Program-made: the position numbers and the translations under genes
Shown here: positions 39,157 through 47,857 of the stretch, piece by piece
Layout: each line of letters opens with the position of its first letter
Position numbering within the stretch: the stretch's first letter is position 1
The notes under the pieces: generated by a model
Database searches by the model: none
What the model was told of the DNA's origin: nothing
Seen by the model: the letters and a program-made list of their open reading frames with translations, nothing else
DNA from: Burkholderiales bacterium
Lineage (GTDB): Bacteria; Pseudomonadota; Gammaproteobacteria; Burkholderiales; Ga0077523
NCBI GenBank assembly: GCA_019747905.1
Contig: JAIEQG010000025.1
Span: 1-64,000 of the forward strand
Direction: 5' to 3'
DNA length: 64,000 bases

Positions 39157-41232
39157 TTATACGCGCAGCAATGCTTCACGACTCCCGAGCCAGCGCTCCA
39201 CGTGCCGGCGCGCATGCTCCGGCCAGCGCTGGAGCAATTCGGCGGCGGTATCCCGTGCCCGCTCGAGCAACGCGGCGTCGCGGTCGAGGTCGGCGAAGCG
39301 CAGCATCGGCACGCCGCTCTGGCGCGCGCCCAGCAGTTCGCCCGGCCCGCGCACGCGCAAGTCCTCGCGCGCGATCTCGAACCCGTCGGTGTTCTCGTAG
39401 ACGATCTTCAGCCGCTCGCGCGCGGTCTCCGACAACGGTTGCTGATAGAGCAGGATGCAGGCGGATTCTGCGCTGCCGCGACCCACGCGGCCGCGCAACT
39501 GGTGCAGTTGCGACAGTCCCATGCGCTCGGCGTGCTCGATCACCATCAACGTGGCATTGGGCACGTCGACGCCGACCTCGATGACGGTGGTGGCCACCAG
39601 CAACTGGACCTCCCCCCCCTTGAAGGCAGCCATCACCTGCGCCTTCTCGTCGGACTTCAACCGTCCGTGCACCAGCCCGACGCGCAGGTCCGGAAACGTT
39701 TCCGTCAGGAGGGCGTGGGTATCGAGCGCCGTCTGCAATTGCAGTTGCTCGCTTTCCTCTATGAGCGGACAGACCCAGTACGCCTGGCTGCCGGTCATGC
39801 AGGCATCGCGCACGCGATGGATCACTTCCTCGCGCCGCGCCTCGGATACCAGCTTGGTGACCACCGGCGTGCGGCCAGGCGGCAGCTCGTCGATGGTGGA
39901 CACGTCGAGGTCCGCGTAGAAGCTCATCGCGAGAGTCCGCGGGATCGGCGTGGCACTCATCATGAGCTGGTGCGGGAGCTCGTCGCCGGCAGCGCCCTTC
40001 ATCCGCAGTGCCAGGCGCTGGTGGACCCCGAAGCGATGCTGCTCGTCGACGATCGCCAGGGCCAGGTGGCGAAACACCACGTGCTCCTGGAACAGCGCGT
40101 GAGTGCCTACCGCGACGGCCGCCTGTCCGCTCTCGACGGCGGCGAGACCGGCCTTGCGCGCCTTCGCACCGAGACTGCCGGCGAGCCAGGCGACTTCGAT
40201 CCCGAGCGGGGTCAGCCATTGCGAAAACTTGGCGTAGTGCTGCTCGGCGAGGATCTCGGTGGGCGCCATCACGGCAACCTGGAACCCACGTTCGACCGCC
40301 GCCAGCGCAGCCAGTGCCGCGACGATCGTCTTGCCGCTGCCCACGTCACCTTGCAGCAGGCGCTGCATCGGGTGGGGTCGCGCGAGATCCGCACGGATTT
40401 CCGCCAGCACGCGCCGCTGGGCCCCCGTCAAGGTGAACGCCAGACCGTCGAGCAACCGACCGGCGAGCGCGCCGTCGCCGGCGAGCACCGGCGCACGGGC
40501 GGCGTCGCGTTCGCGCCGGTGCAGCCGCATCGACAGCTGCTGCGCGAGCAGTTCGTCGAACTTGATGCGCAGCCACGCCGGATGAGTCTTCTGCTCGAGC
40601 GCATCGAGTGCGACGTCCACCGGCGGATCGTGCAGCAGGCGAATGCAACTCCCGAACGCCGGCAGGCGCAAGCGCTTGGTCACGGTCTCGGGCAACGTGT
40701 CGTCGAGTTCGCACGTGGCCAGCGCGCCGGCGACGGCCCGCGTCAGTGCGAACTGCGACAGACCTGCGGTCGTCGGGTACACCGGGGTCAGCTTGTCGGG
40801 CAGCGGTGTGCGTGCGGTCACGACCTTGATGCGTGGATGCACCATCTCCGCGCCGAAGAAACCCTGCCGGATCTCGCCCACCAGCCGCACCCGGGTGTCG
40901 GTCGCCAACTGCTTCTGCTGGCTCGGGTAGAAATGCAACAGACGTACCGTCAGCTCGCCGCCGTCATCGCGCACGCGCGCCACCAGTTGGCGTCGCGGCC
41001 GGAACTTCACCTCGCAGTCCACTACCACGCCCTCGACCTGCACCAGGGTGCCGTGCGCTGCCTCGGCAATGGGCAGCACGCGCGTCTCGTCCTCGTAGCG
41101 CAGCGGCAGGTGCAGCACGAGATCGAACGGGCGGTGAATTCCCAGCTTGGTCAGGCGATCGGCAACGGCGCGCGGCACACCCGGAAAAGCCTCGGGCGGC
41201 GCCGCCGGCGCCATCGGCCGGTCGCGCGGCAC
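39157..41232 (-). CDS. recG: ATP-dependent DNA helicase RecG
   Basis: Branch-migrates stalled forks and recombination intermediates. 691 residues: N-terminal wedge/OB domain (about 50-150), helicase core with Walker A GDVGSGKT, Walker B DEQHRFG, motif III SATPIPRT, and C-terminal motifs around LLVATTVIEVGVDVPNA and LRGRVGRG. The conserved RecG TRG-type ending near ENTDGFEIAREDLRVRGPGE is complete. Start at ATG 41232, or ATG 41214. Nine bases separate it from ridA upstream; ubiA follows across a repeat. Confidence 0.97.
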   Translation of the reverse strand: MPRDRPMAPAAPPEAFPGVPRAVADRLTKLGIHRPFDLVLHLPLRYEDETRVLPIAEAAHGTLVQVEGVVVDCEVKFRPRRQLVARVRDDGGELTVRLLHFYPSQQKQLATDTRVRLVGEIRQGFFGAEMVHPRIKVVTARTPLPDKLTPVYPTTAGLSQFALTRAVAGALATCELDDTLPETVTKRLRLPAFGSCIRLLHDPPVDVALDALEQKTHPAWLRIKFDELLAQQLSMRLHRRERDAARAPVLAGDGALAGRLLDGLAFTLTGAQRRVLAEIRADLARPHPMQRLLQGDVGSGKTIVAALAALAAVERGFQVAVMAPTEILAEQHYAKFSQWLTPLGIEVAWLAGSLGAKARKAGLAAVESGQAAVAVGTHALFQEHVVFRHLALAIVDEQHRFGVHQRLALRMKGAAGDELPHQLMMSATPIPRTLAMSFYADLDVSTIDELPPGRTPVVTKLVSEARREEVIHRVRDACMTGSQAYWVCPLIEESEQLQLQTALDTHALLTETFPDLRVGLVHGRLKSDEKAQVMAAFKGGEVQLLVATTVIEVGVDVPNATLMVIEHAERMGLSQLHQLRGRVGRGSAESACILLYQQPLSETARERLKIVYENTDGFEIAREDLRVRGPGELLGARQSGVPMLRFADLDRDAALLERARDTAAELLQRWPEHARRHVERWLGSREALLRV

Positions 41233-41240
41233 GGCGTTGC

Positions 41241-41621
41241 CTATTGCGGCGGCACCAGGATCGCGTCCACTTCCACCGCCGCGCCGCGCGGCAGCGCCGA
41301 CACCTGCACCGTGGTGCGCGCGGGAAATGGCTCGCGGAAGTACTGCGGCATTATCTCGTTCAGCTTGGCGAAGTTGGCAAGGTCGGTGAGATAGACCGTC
41401 ACGCGCACGGCATCGTGCAGTTGGGCGCCCGCCGCGGTGGCGACCGCCTGCAGATTCCGGAAGACGCGGTGGATCTGGTTCTCGATGCCGTCCACCAGTT
41501 GCATGGTGGCCGGATCGAGAGGGGTCTGGCCGGACAGATAGATGGCACCACCGGCCTTGATGGCCTGCGAATAGGTGCCGATGGCGGCGGGTGCGGCGCT
41601 GGAATGGACGGGCTGGCGCAT
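41241..41621 (-). CDS. ridA: RidA-family reactive intermediate deaminase
   Basis: A 126-residue Rid/YER057c/UK114-family protein. Family members hydrolyse reactive enamine/imine intermediates released by PLP enzymes such as threonine dehydratase. Typical segments are PAAIGTYSQAIKAGG, YLSGQTPLDP, the VRVTVYLTDLANFAKLNEIMPQYF stretch and FPARTTVQVSALPRGAAVEVDAI; the arginine in PART is the substrate carboxylate ligand. The start ATG 41621 gives MRQPVHSSAAPA. It precedes recG by eight bases, probably co-transcribed, and is divergent from kup. Confidence 0.93.
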   Translation of the reverse strand: MRQPVHSSAAPAAIGTYSQAIKAGGAIYLSGQTPLDPATMQLVDGIENQIHRVFRNLQAVATAAGAQLHDAVRVTVYLTDLANFAKLNEIMPQYFREPFPARTTVQVSALPRGAAVEVDAILVPPQ

Positions 41622-41724
41622 GACGGGTCCTTGGGCGGGCTCAACTCCGGGGCAGATGGTATGCGACCGGCGGCACGGCCTCAAACTGGCGGGGCCTCTC
41701 GCTGCGACGCACAATGACAAGTGC

Positions 41725-41753
41725 TACCATCCGCGCCGCTGGCAACGTGGGAG
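41725..41753 (+). promoter_or_regulatory. Probable -10 element and ribosome binding site of kup
   Basis: TACCAT at 41725-41730 in the context TGCTACCAT is a plausible extended -10 element. GGGAG at 41749-41753, six bases before ATG 41759, is a proper ribosome site. Together they argue that kup starts at 41759, not at the ATG at 41714 that lies upstream of this promoter. Confidence 0.45.
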
Positions 41754-41758
41754 TGTTC

Positions 41759-43678
41759 ATGCAGGAATCCGCAAGCCCGACGCCTCCCGCGCCGGACGCC
41801 GTACCGAATCACACGCCGCGCAGCGGCCTGCTCGGACTGGCCCTGGGCGCCGTGGGGGTGGTCTTCGGCGACATCGGGACCAGTCCGCTGTACACCATGA
41901 AGGAAGCGTTCGGGCCCGGCCACGGCCTCGCGCTCACCCACGACAACGTGCTGGGCATCCTGTCGCTGGTGTTCTGGTCGCTGATGCTGTTCGTGACCCT
42001 GAAGTACATCACGTTCATCATGCGCGCCGACAACCGCGGCGAAGGCGGCATCATGGCACTGGTCGCCCTGGTGGTCGGCACCACCGAGCGCGGCTCGCGC
42101 GGCCGCTGGTGGTTGATGGCGCTCGGCATGTTCGGCGCCGCGCTGTTCTACGGCGACAGCATGATCACGCCGGCCATCTCGGTGCTGTCGGCCGTCGAGG
42201 GCCTCACCGTGGCGACCACGGTGTTCGACCCGTACATCGTGCCGATCACGGTCGCGGTGATCATCGGGCTCTTCGTCGTGCAGTTCAAAGGCACCGGCAT
42301 CGTCGGCGCACTGTTCGGCCCGATCACCGCTTGCTGGTTCGTGGTGCTAGCGATCCTCGGCGTCGCCCAGATCGTCCACAACCCGCACGTCCTGAACGGG
42401 CTCAATCCGGTCTGGGCGGTGGAGTTCTTCATCAACAACCGGCTGCACGGATTCCTCGCCCTGGGCGCCGTCGTGCTGGCAGTGACCGGCGCCGAGGCGC
42501 TGTATGCCGACATGGGGCACTTCGGCAAGAACCCGATCCGCGTCGCCTGGCTCGGCCTGGTGTTCCCGGCGCTGATCCTCAACTATTTCGGGCAGGGTGC
42601 CCTGCTGCTGTCCGACCCGGCCGCCGTGGAGCATCCGTTCTTCCACATGGTGCCATCCTGGGCACTGTATCCGATGGTGGCGCTCGCCACCCTTGCCACG
42701 GTGATCGCGTCCCAGGCAGTCATCTCCGGTGCCTATTCGCTCACGCGCCAGGCGATCCAGCTCGGGTACTGTCCGCGCCTCGCGATCCGCCACACGTCGG
42801 AGAAGGAGATCGGCCAGGTCTACATGCCGTGGATCAACTGGGCATTGCTGTTCGCCGTGCTGGTGCTGGTGCTCGGTTTCCGTTCGTCGAGCGCGCTCGC
42901 CTCGGCCTATGGCATTGCCGTGACGGGGACGATGGCGATCGACACCATCCTGCTGTTCTTCGTCATCACCCGCATCTGGAAATGGGGGCAGACTGCCGCG
43001 TGGATCATCTGCGGTGTGCTGCTCTTCGTGGACCTCGCCTACTTTGCGGCGAACTCGGTCAAGATCCTGCAAGGCGGCTGGTTCCCGCTGGCGATCGCCG
43101 CCGGCGTGTACATCGTGATCTCCACCTGGCGTCGCGGCCGCGAGATCCTGTTCGAGCGCCTGCGACCCGGTGCGATCCCGATCGAACCGTTCCTTGCCTC
43201 CATCGCGATCCATCCGCCGCAGCGGGTGCCGGGCACGGCCATCTTCCTCACCGCGGGCCGCGAAGGCGTGCCGCACGCGATGCTGCACAACTTGAGCCAC
43301 AACAAGGTGCTGCACGAGAAGGTGGTGCTGCTCACGGTGCTCACCGAAGACGTGCCGTATGTGCCGGACGAGAGCCGCATCGAGCTCGAGCCACTGGGCG
43401 AAGGGTTCTACCGGATGAATGTCCGCTACGGCTTCAAGGACGAGCCCGACATTCCCGCCGCGCTGCAGCTGCCGAACCCGTGCGGCCTCGAGTTCAGCCT
43501 GATGGAGACCTCGTTCTTCCTGTCGCGCCAGACCATCGTGCCGACCAAGGCGCCGGGCATGGCCATCTGGCGTGAGAAGCTGTTCGCCACCATGTCGCGC
43601 AACGCGGCCAGCGCGACCGAGTTCTTCCGCATCCCCACCAACCGCGTGGTCGAGTTGGGCACGCAGATCGAGATCTGA
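41759..43678 (+). CDS. kup: Low-affinity potassium uptake protein Kup
   Basis: Proton-coupled potassium importer of the KUP/HAK/KT family in the inner membrane. 639 residues from ATG 41759, with about twelve membrane segments in the first 440 residues and a cytoplasmic C-terminal domain. The family signature GVVFGDIGTSPLYTMKE is intact, and so are YGDSMITPAISVLSAVEGL and GSGAL-like segments (VTGAEALYADMGHFG). The stop codon overlaps the start of the TPR gene. Confidence 0.97.
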   Translation: MQESASPTPPAPDAVPNHTPRSGLLGLALGAVGVVFGDIGTSPLYTMKEAFGPGHGLALTHDNVLGILSLVFWSLMLFVTLKYITFIMRADNRGEGGIMALVALVVGTTERGSRGRWWLMALGMFGAALFYGDSMITPAISVLSAVEGLTVATTVFDPYIVPITVAVIIGLFVVQFKGTGIVGALFGPITACWFVVLAILGVAQIVHNPHVLNGLNPVWAVEFFINNRLHGFLALGAVVLAVTGAEALYADMGHFGKNPIRVAWLGLVFPALILNYFGQGALLLSDPAAVEHPFFHMVPSWALYPMVALATLATVIASQAVISGAYSLTRQAIQLGYCPRLAIRHTSEKEIGQVYMPWINWALLFAVLVLVLGFRSSSALASAYGIAVTGTMAIDTILLFFVITRIWKWGQTAAWIICGVLLFVDLAYFAANSVKILQGGWFPLAIAAGVYIVISTWRRGREILFERLRPGAIPIEPFLASIAIHPPQRVPGTAIFLTAGREGVPHAMLHNLSHNKVLHEKVVLLTVLTEDVPYVPDESRIELEPLGEGFYRMNVRYGFKDEPDIPAALQLPNPCGLEFSLMETSFFLSRQTIVPTKAPGMAIWREKLFATMSRNAASATEFFRIPTNRVVELGTQIEI

Positions 43679-43998
43679 TGCTGGAGAACCTGGAGCGTCT
43701 GCTGGCACGCGGCAAGGACGGTGCGCTGTTGCGTTTCAGCATCGCCGGCGAGTACCTGAAGCGCGGCGACACCGCGGCGGCCGTAGCGCATCTGCGCAAG
43801 TCGGTAGAGCTCGACCCCAAGTACTCGGCCGGCTGGAAGCTCCTCGGCAAGGCCTACGAGACGGCAGGGCAATTGAACGACGCGGAGCAGGCCTGGCGCG
43901 AGGGCGTGAGCGTCTCCGAGGTGAACGGCGACCTGCAGGCCGCGAAGGAGATGAAGGTGTTCCTGAAGCGGCTGGCGAAGGCGCGTTCGAAGGACTGA
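43678..43998 (+). CDS. Small tetratricopeptide-repeat protein
   Basis: A 106-residue soluble protein with at least two TPR-like helix pairs: LRFSIAGEYLKRGDTAAAVAHL then AVELDP-like SVELDPKYSAGWKLLGKAYETAGQ and LNDAEQAWREGVSV. The ending is basic. The start codon overlaps the kup stop (TGATG), so it is translated with Kup. TPR proteins act as interaction scaffolds; whether it contacts Kup is unknown. I know of small TPR proteins next to kup in related genomes, but no assigned function. Confidence 0.85.
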   Translation: MLENLERLLARGKDGALLRFSIAGEYLKRGDTAAAVAHLRKSVELDPKYSAGWKLLGKAYETAGQLNDAEQAWREGVSVSEVNGDLQAAKEMKVFLKRLAKARSKD

Positions 43999-44011
43999 GG
44001 GTCGCGGGAGA

Positions 44012-44120
44012 AGGCACTCCTCCCCCCGCGAATGCGGGGGGAGGTTGGGAGGGGGGTGGCGCATGATCATCCCCTGCCCCCACCCCGACCCTCCCCCGCC
44101 TTCGGCGGGGAAGGGAGAAG
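44012..44120. repeat. Palindromic MITE-like element
   Basis: An element of about 110 bases between the convergent TPR gene and hypothetical gene. The left end is a perfect 11-bp hairpin (CCTCCCCCCGC, loop GAAT). The right end is a near-perfect hairpin around CCCCCGCC-TTC-GGCGGGG. The inner sequences GGGAGGTTGGGAGGGGGGTGG and its counterpart near 44079-44097 are inverted copies, making the whole element a large palindrome. The look is that of short non-autonomous repeats in proteobacteria, which can fold in RNA and act as terminators. No coding. Confidence 0.7.
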
Positions 44121-44124
44121 AACC

Positions 44125-45228
44125 TCAATGCCGCGTCTTCGACTCCGGGAACATGTACACCTTCCCGCCCTTCATGCGCGGCGGCGACGGCTGCGACCCC
44201 TTGCTCACGGCATCGAGCGCGCTGTCGAACACGATCGCCACGACCTTGCGCGACGCATCGCGGTAGCAACGCAGCTTCAACTGATCGATGTGCCAGTACG
44301 GATCGGCGAGGCGATCGCAGCGCGCGAGCTCCATCAGGAATCCGCCATTCGCGAGCACGATGCGGCGCGCCTGGTGTTCGGTCCCGGCGATGGCCGCGGC
44401 AAACTCCGGAGGATGCTGGCCGAGCGATTCGTCGAGCAGGCCAACGGCCACGGGTCGAGCCGGTTCGCCCAACACGGTGCGCTCGAAGCCCACGGTGGTG
44501 ACGAACGAGTCCATGCCCTTGTAGGTCTCGATGTCGCAGGTGTAGGCCTCGTGGTGGAACACGAAGAAGCTCACGGCGGCCTGGCCCCACTTGAGCGCCG
44601 TCTCGACCGCGAAGGACAGATCCCACTTGCCGGCCTTGATGTCCGGAATCACGCTGCGGCCGCCGCCGCGTGACTGGCACACCACCGCGAGCGACCCCGA
44701 GCGCACCTCGAATCCGGCGAACTCCTCGAAGTCCGAGTGCGACATGTACTCGTAGGTCTCCTCGAGTCCGTCGGCCATCTCGCCCTTTTCGTAGACCACC
44801 TTGCCGTCGTAGCCGGCGCCGTCGGGATAGAAGTACTCGAGGGCGAAGCGCAGCTTCGGATACTCCTCCGAGAGCATGCGCACGAGCCCGAGCAGCGGCG
44901 TGCGGCTGGTGTAGAACTCGTAGGTAACGGCGCCGTCGGTCTCGCTCACCACCAGGACCGGGTGGCTGGAATCCGCGTAATCCCCCCACCGCTCGCGCAG
45001 GAATGCGCACAGGCGCCCCATGGTGCGCGACGAATCGTCGAACAGATGCTCAGGGACGGCGTCGAAATCGCCGAACTTGAGGAAGTGGTCGAGCTCGGTG
45101 CCCCAGCGCTCGGTCTCTTCCAACTCCTTGCGGAACGTCTTCACGTCCGCCGGATCGCCGGCCACCTGCAGCACCTGGCGGCAGCCGTCCTCCTCGTCCT
45201 CGGGCTCGAGATAATCGTCTTCAGACAT
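44125..45228 (-). CDS. Acidic hypothetical protein with a possible Api92/DUF1281-like domain
   Basis: A 367-residue soluble protein with no signal peptide. The N-terminus is very acidic (MSEDDYLEPEDEEDG). Residues from about 15 to 155 suggest the ferredoxin-like fold of Api92-like/DUF1281 proteins. They have a strand with the CRQVLQVAGDPADVKTFRK type start, then WGDYADS, then YEFYTSRTPLLGLVRMLSEEYP and FYPDGAGYDGKVVYEKG. The remainder is unrecognised; a C-terminal HIDQLKLRCYRDASRKV is basic. I cannot assign a function. Start at ATG 45228; a TTG lies 12 bases upstream. Confidence 0.6.
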   Translation of the reverse strand: MSEDDYLEPEDEEDGCRQVLQVAGDPADVKTFRKELEETERWGTELDHFLKFGDFDAVPEHLFDDSSRTMGRLCAFLRERWGDYADSSHPVLVVSETDGAVTYEFYTSRTPLLGLVRMLSEEYPKLRFALEYFYPDGAGYDGKVVYEKGEMADGLEETYEYMSHSDFEEFAGFEVRSGSLAVVCQSRGGGRSVIPDIKAGKWDLSFAVETALKWGQAAVSFFVFHHEAYTCDIETYKGMDSFVTTVGFERTVLGEPARPVAVGLLDESLGQHPPEFAAAIAGTEHQARRIVLANGGFLMELARCDRLADPYWHIDQLKLRCYRDASRKVVAIVFDSALDAVSKGSQPSPPRMKGGKVYMFPESKTRH

Positions 45229-45302
45229 GGGAGGAGGCAATCACGAATGTCGATCCAGAGCCGGCACGATTAGGACCGGGCGAGCACCGGCATCTTCGAA
45301 TC

Positions 45303-45378
<76 letters not shown>

Positions 45379-45408
45379 ACGGCCGCCTTTGATCACGGCG
45401 AGGGCGGG

Positions 45409-45438
45409 ATTCTAGCGCGAGTCCCCGGCCAGGGTAAA
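45409..45438 (-). promoter_or_regulatory. Sigma-70-like promoter of tRNA-Ala
   Basis: On the minus strand TTTACC (45438-45433) and TAGAAT (45414-45409) are 18 bases apart. The start would be near 45402, giving a 24-base 5' leader before the mature tRNA. It overlaps the 3' flank of lgt. No GC-rich discriminator typical of stringent control was scored. Confidence 0.55.
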
Positions 45439-45455
45439 TCCTCGCTGAACCGCGC

Positions 45456-46250
45456 TCAGGGCCTTACGGCTGCCGACCGCCGGCGATAGGCCCAGGCGAA
45501 CATCGCCACTCCGGCGATGACCATCGGCAACGACAACCACTGGCCCATGCTCAAACCCCACGCGAGCAGCCCGAGGAAGCCGTCCGGCTCGCGCGTGAAC
45601 TCCACCAGGAACCGCAGCAGCCCGTAACCGATCAGGAACAGGCCCGACACGGCACCGAGCGGCCGCTGCCGGCGCGAGAAGATCCAGAGCACCGCGAACA
45701 GCACGATGCCCTCCAGCGCGAACTCGTACAGTTGCGACGGGTGGCGCGGCAGAGCGTCGGCGTTCGGAAACACCACCGCCCACGGCACGTCGGTGGGGCG
45801 CCCCCACAGTTCCCCGTTGATGAAGTTGCCGATCCGCCCGAGCCCCAGGCCCGCGGGACACAGGGGCGCTATGAAATCGGTGACCGCGAGCCATGGCTTG
45901 TGGTGCCGCCAGGCGAAGAACGCCATGGCGATGATGACGCCCAGGAAGCCGCCGTGGAACGACATGCCGCCTTCCCACACGTAGAACACGTGCAGCGGAT
46001 TGTCGACGTAATCGGCGAACTTGTAGAACAGCACGTAACCCAGGCGTCCGCCCAGCACGACACCGATCACCGCGTAGAACAGCAGATCGTCGATGTCCTT
46101 GTACGTCCAGCCCGATTGCGGCTGGCTGCGCACGCGGCTGCGCCCGAGCAGGAGCCCGATGACGAAGCCCGCGAGGTACATGAGTCCATACCAGCGCACG
46201 GCCACGGGGCCGAGCTTGAACGCGATGGGATCGAACTGCGGGTGGATCAT
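45456..46250 (-). CDS. lgt: Prolipoprotein diacylglyceryl transferase
   Basis: Transfers diacylglycerol from phosphatidylglycerol to the lipobox cysteine of prolipoproteins, first step of lipoprotein maturation in the inner membrane. 264 residues with seven membrane segments. The signature [10 protein letters not shown] lies at 138-147, with His99 in the conserved HGG and later HPSQLYE. The start is ATG 46250 ([14 protein letters not shown], the usual beginning). It follows mtgA on the strand after 57 bases; LivK of system 1 is a likely client by its lipobox. Confidence 0.97.
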   Translation of the reverse strand: MIHPQFDPIAFKLGPVAVRWYGLMYLAGFVIGLLLGRSRVRSQPQSGWTYKDIDDLLFYAVIGVVLGGRLGYVLFYKFADYVDNPLHVFYVWEGGMSFHGGFLGVIIAMAFFAWRHHKPWLAVTDFIAPLCPAGLGLGRIGNFINGELWGRPTDVPWAVVFPNADALPRHPSQLYEFALEGIVLFAVLWIFSRRQRPLGAVSGLFLIGYGLLRFLVEFTREPDGFLGLLAWGLSMGQWLSLPMVIAGVAMFAWAYRRRSAAVRP

Positions 46251-46307
46251 GCCGGGAAGCGATGCAGGAAGCGCGCCGGATTATACGGGGGAGCCCCGCA
46301 TGGTTCT

Positions 46308-47006
46308 TCAGGGAATCTCCGACGCCGGCATGCGCACCAGGATGATCGAGGTCTTGCGCTCGAGCCAGCGCGTGGATCGGTGGCTGTCGTAGAAGCGCGG
46401 ATTCGGGACCATCGCGGCCAGTCGCGCAGCCTGCGCCGGTCCGAGCTGGCCGGCGCTCACGCCGAAATAGTGCCGCGCTGCGGCCTCCGCGCCGAACACG
46501 CCGTTGCCCCATTCGATCACGTTGAGATAGATCTCGAAGATGCGACGCTTGCTCATCACGAGCTCCAGCATCACCGTGATCACCGCTTCCTGGAGCTTGC
46601 GCCAAGGCGTGCGTTTGGACGACAGGAACAGGTTCTTCGCGAGCTGCTGGCTGATGGTCGAGCCGCCAGCGACGATGCGGCCCTTCTTGAGGTTCTTCTC
46701 GTAGGCCTTCTGCAGCGCTTCCCAGTCGAACCCTTCGTGGTCGACGAACCGCGCGTCCTCCGACGCCACGATGGCTCGCTTCAGGTGCGGCGAGATCTTC
46801 TCGTAGGGGACCCACTTGTGCTTGAGGGCGGCTTCGGGGTTCTTCGACTGCATGACCTCCAACCGGTCGTCCATGAAGCTCGACGACGACGGATTGAACT
46901 TCACCCACCACAGGATGCAGGCGAACATCCAGAGCTGATAGACCACGATGATGACGGCCAGGATCAGGCAGGCGTGCCACACGCCCTTCCCGATGGCTTT
47001 CAGCAC
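46308..47006 (-). CDS. mtgA: Monofunctional biosynthetic peptidoglycan transglycosylase
   Basis: Polymerises glycan strands without transpeptidase activity. 232 residues from GTG 47006, with one membrane anchor (about residues 10-30) and a GT51 domain. Catalytic glutamate is in the SEDARFVDHEG motif, with GGSTISQQLAKNLFLS and RKLQEAVITVMLE following, the usual order of GT51 motifs. GTG 47006 is chosen because it gives the normal short N-terminal region; no ATG lies between it and the aroE stop codon 20 bases earlier. The operon order is aroE-mtgA, as in many betaproteobacteria. Confidence 0.94.
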   Translation of the reverse strand: MLKAIGKGVWHACLILAVIIVVYQLWMFACILWWVKFNPSSSSFMDDRLEVMQSKNPEAALKHKWVPYEKISPHLKRAIVASEDARFVDHEGFDWEALQKAYEKNLKKGRIVAGGSTISQQLAKNLFLSSKRTPWRKLQEAVITVMLELVMSKRRIFEIYLNVIEWGNGVFGAEAAARHYFGVSAGQLGPAQAARLAAMVPNPRFYDSHRSTRWLERKTSIILVRMPASEIP

Positions 47007-47025
47007 GACGGCGCGCCGCCCCGCG

Positions 47026-47841
47026 TCACAACTGGCTGCGCAGCAGGGCGAGCACCGGTGCGGTTGCGGGCCGCACGCCCCGCCAGAGTTCGAAGGCTTC
47101 CGCCGCCTGCTCCACCAGCATGCCGAGGCCATCGGCAACGCGCGCGGCCCCGGCAGCCAGCGCCTGTTCCATGAACAGCGTCTGGCCGCGGCCGTACATC
47201 ATCTCGTAAGCGAGCGCGCAGTCCTCATACACGGACGCGGGCAGTGGCGGGCATTCGCCGCCGATGCTGGCCGCGGTGGCATTGAGGACCACATCGAACC
47301 GCGCATCGAGCTTCTCGAAGCTCACCGCGCGGATCGGCCCGCGGGCTGCGAACTGCGCAGCGAGCGCCTCGGCCTTGGCCACGGTCCGGTTTGCCACGAC
47401 CAGTTCGGCCGGTTGCCGCCCGAGCAACGGCACGATCGCACCCTGCGCTGCGCCGCCGGCCCCCACCAGCAGCAGGCGCTTGCCGGTCAGGTGGACGCGG
47501 AGGTTGGACTCGAGGTCGCGCACGAGACCCGCGCCGTCGGTGTTGTCGCCGAAAGAGTCGGCCCCTTCGAACTTCAACTGGTTGACCGCGCCCGCAGCTT
47601 CAGCGCGGTCGGACAACTGGGTCGCGTAGGCACAGGCTTCGAGCTTGAACGGCAGCGTCACGCTGAGGCCGCTGCCGCCCTCGGCCCGGAAGCGATCGAC
47701 CGCCGCGCGAAAGCCATCGACCGGCGCCAGGATGCGATCGTAGGAAATGTCCTGGCCGGTCTGGCGCGCGAACTCGGCATGGATCACCGGTGACTTGCTG
47801 TGCGCGATGGGATTGCCGATGACGGCGTAGCGGTCGGTCAT
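47026..47841 (-). CDS. aroE: Shikimate dehydrogenase (NADP+)
   Basis: Reduces 3-dehydroshikimate to shikimate in aromatic amino acid synthesis. 271 residues with the shikimate-binding SKSP at 15-18, catalytic Lys66 in TLPFK and Asp102 in GDNTDG, and NADP-binding VGAGGAAQG near 127-135. The later NRTVAKAE is the NADP phosphate site. ATG 47841. It lies 16 bases after the TonB-like gene and 19 bases before mtgA; shared transcription is likely, without an obvious metabolic link. Confidence 0.97.
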   Translation of the reverse strand: MTDRYAVIGNPIAHSKSPVIHAEFARQTGQDISYDRILAPVDGFRAAVDRFRAEGGSGLSVTLPFKLEACAYATQLSDRAEAAGAVNQLKFEGADSFGDNTDGAGLVRDLESNLRVHLTGKRLLLVGAGGAAQGAIVPLLGRQPAELVVANRTVAKAEALAAQFAARGPIRAVSFEKLDARFDVVLNATAASIGGECPPLPASVYEDCALAYEMMYGRGQTLFMEQALAAGAARVADGLGMLVEQAAEAFELWRGVRPATAPVLALLRSQL

Positions 47842-47857
47842 GCTGCGGGCACTGCGC

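Noticed and set aside
37627-41394. 1255-codon open frame on the plus strand opposite ubiA and recG
   Set aside because: It is antisense to several real genes and its composition is typical of GC-rich shadow frames. It runs through the spacer repeat, which is not coding.
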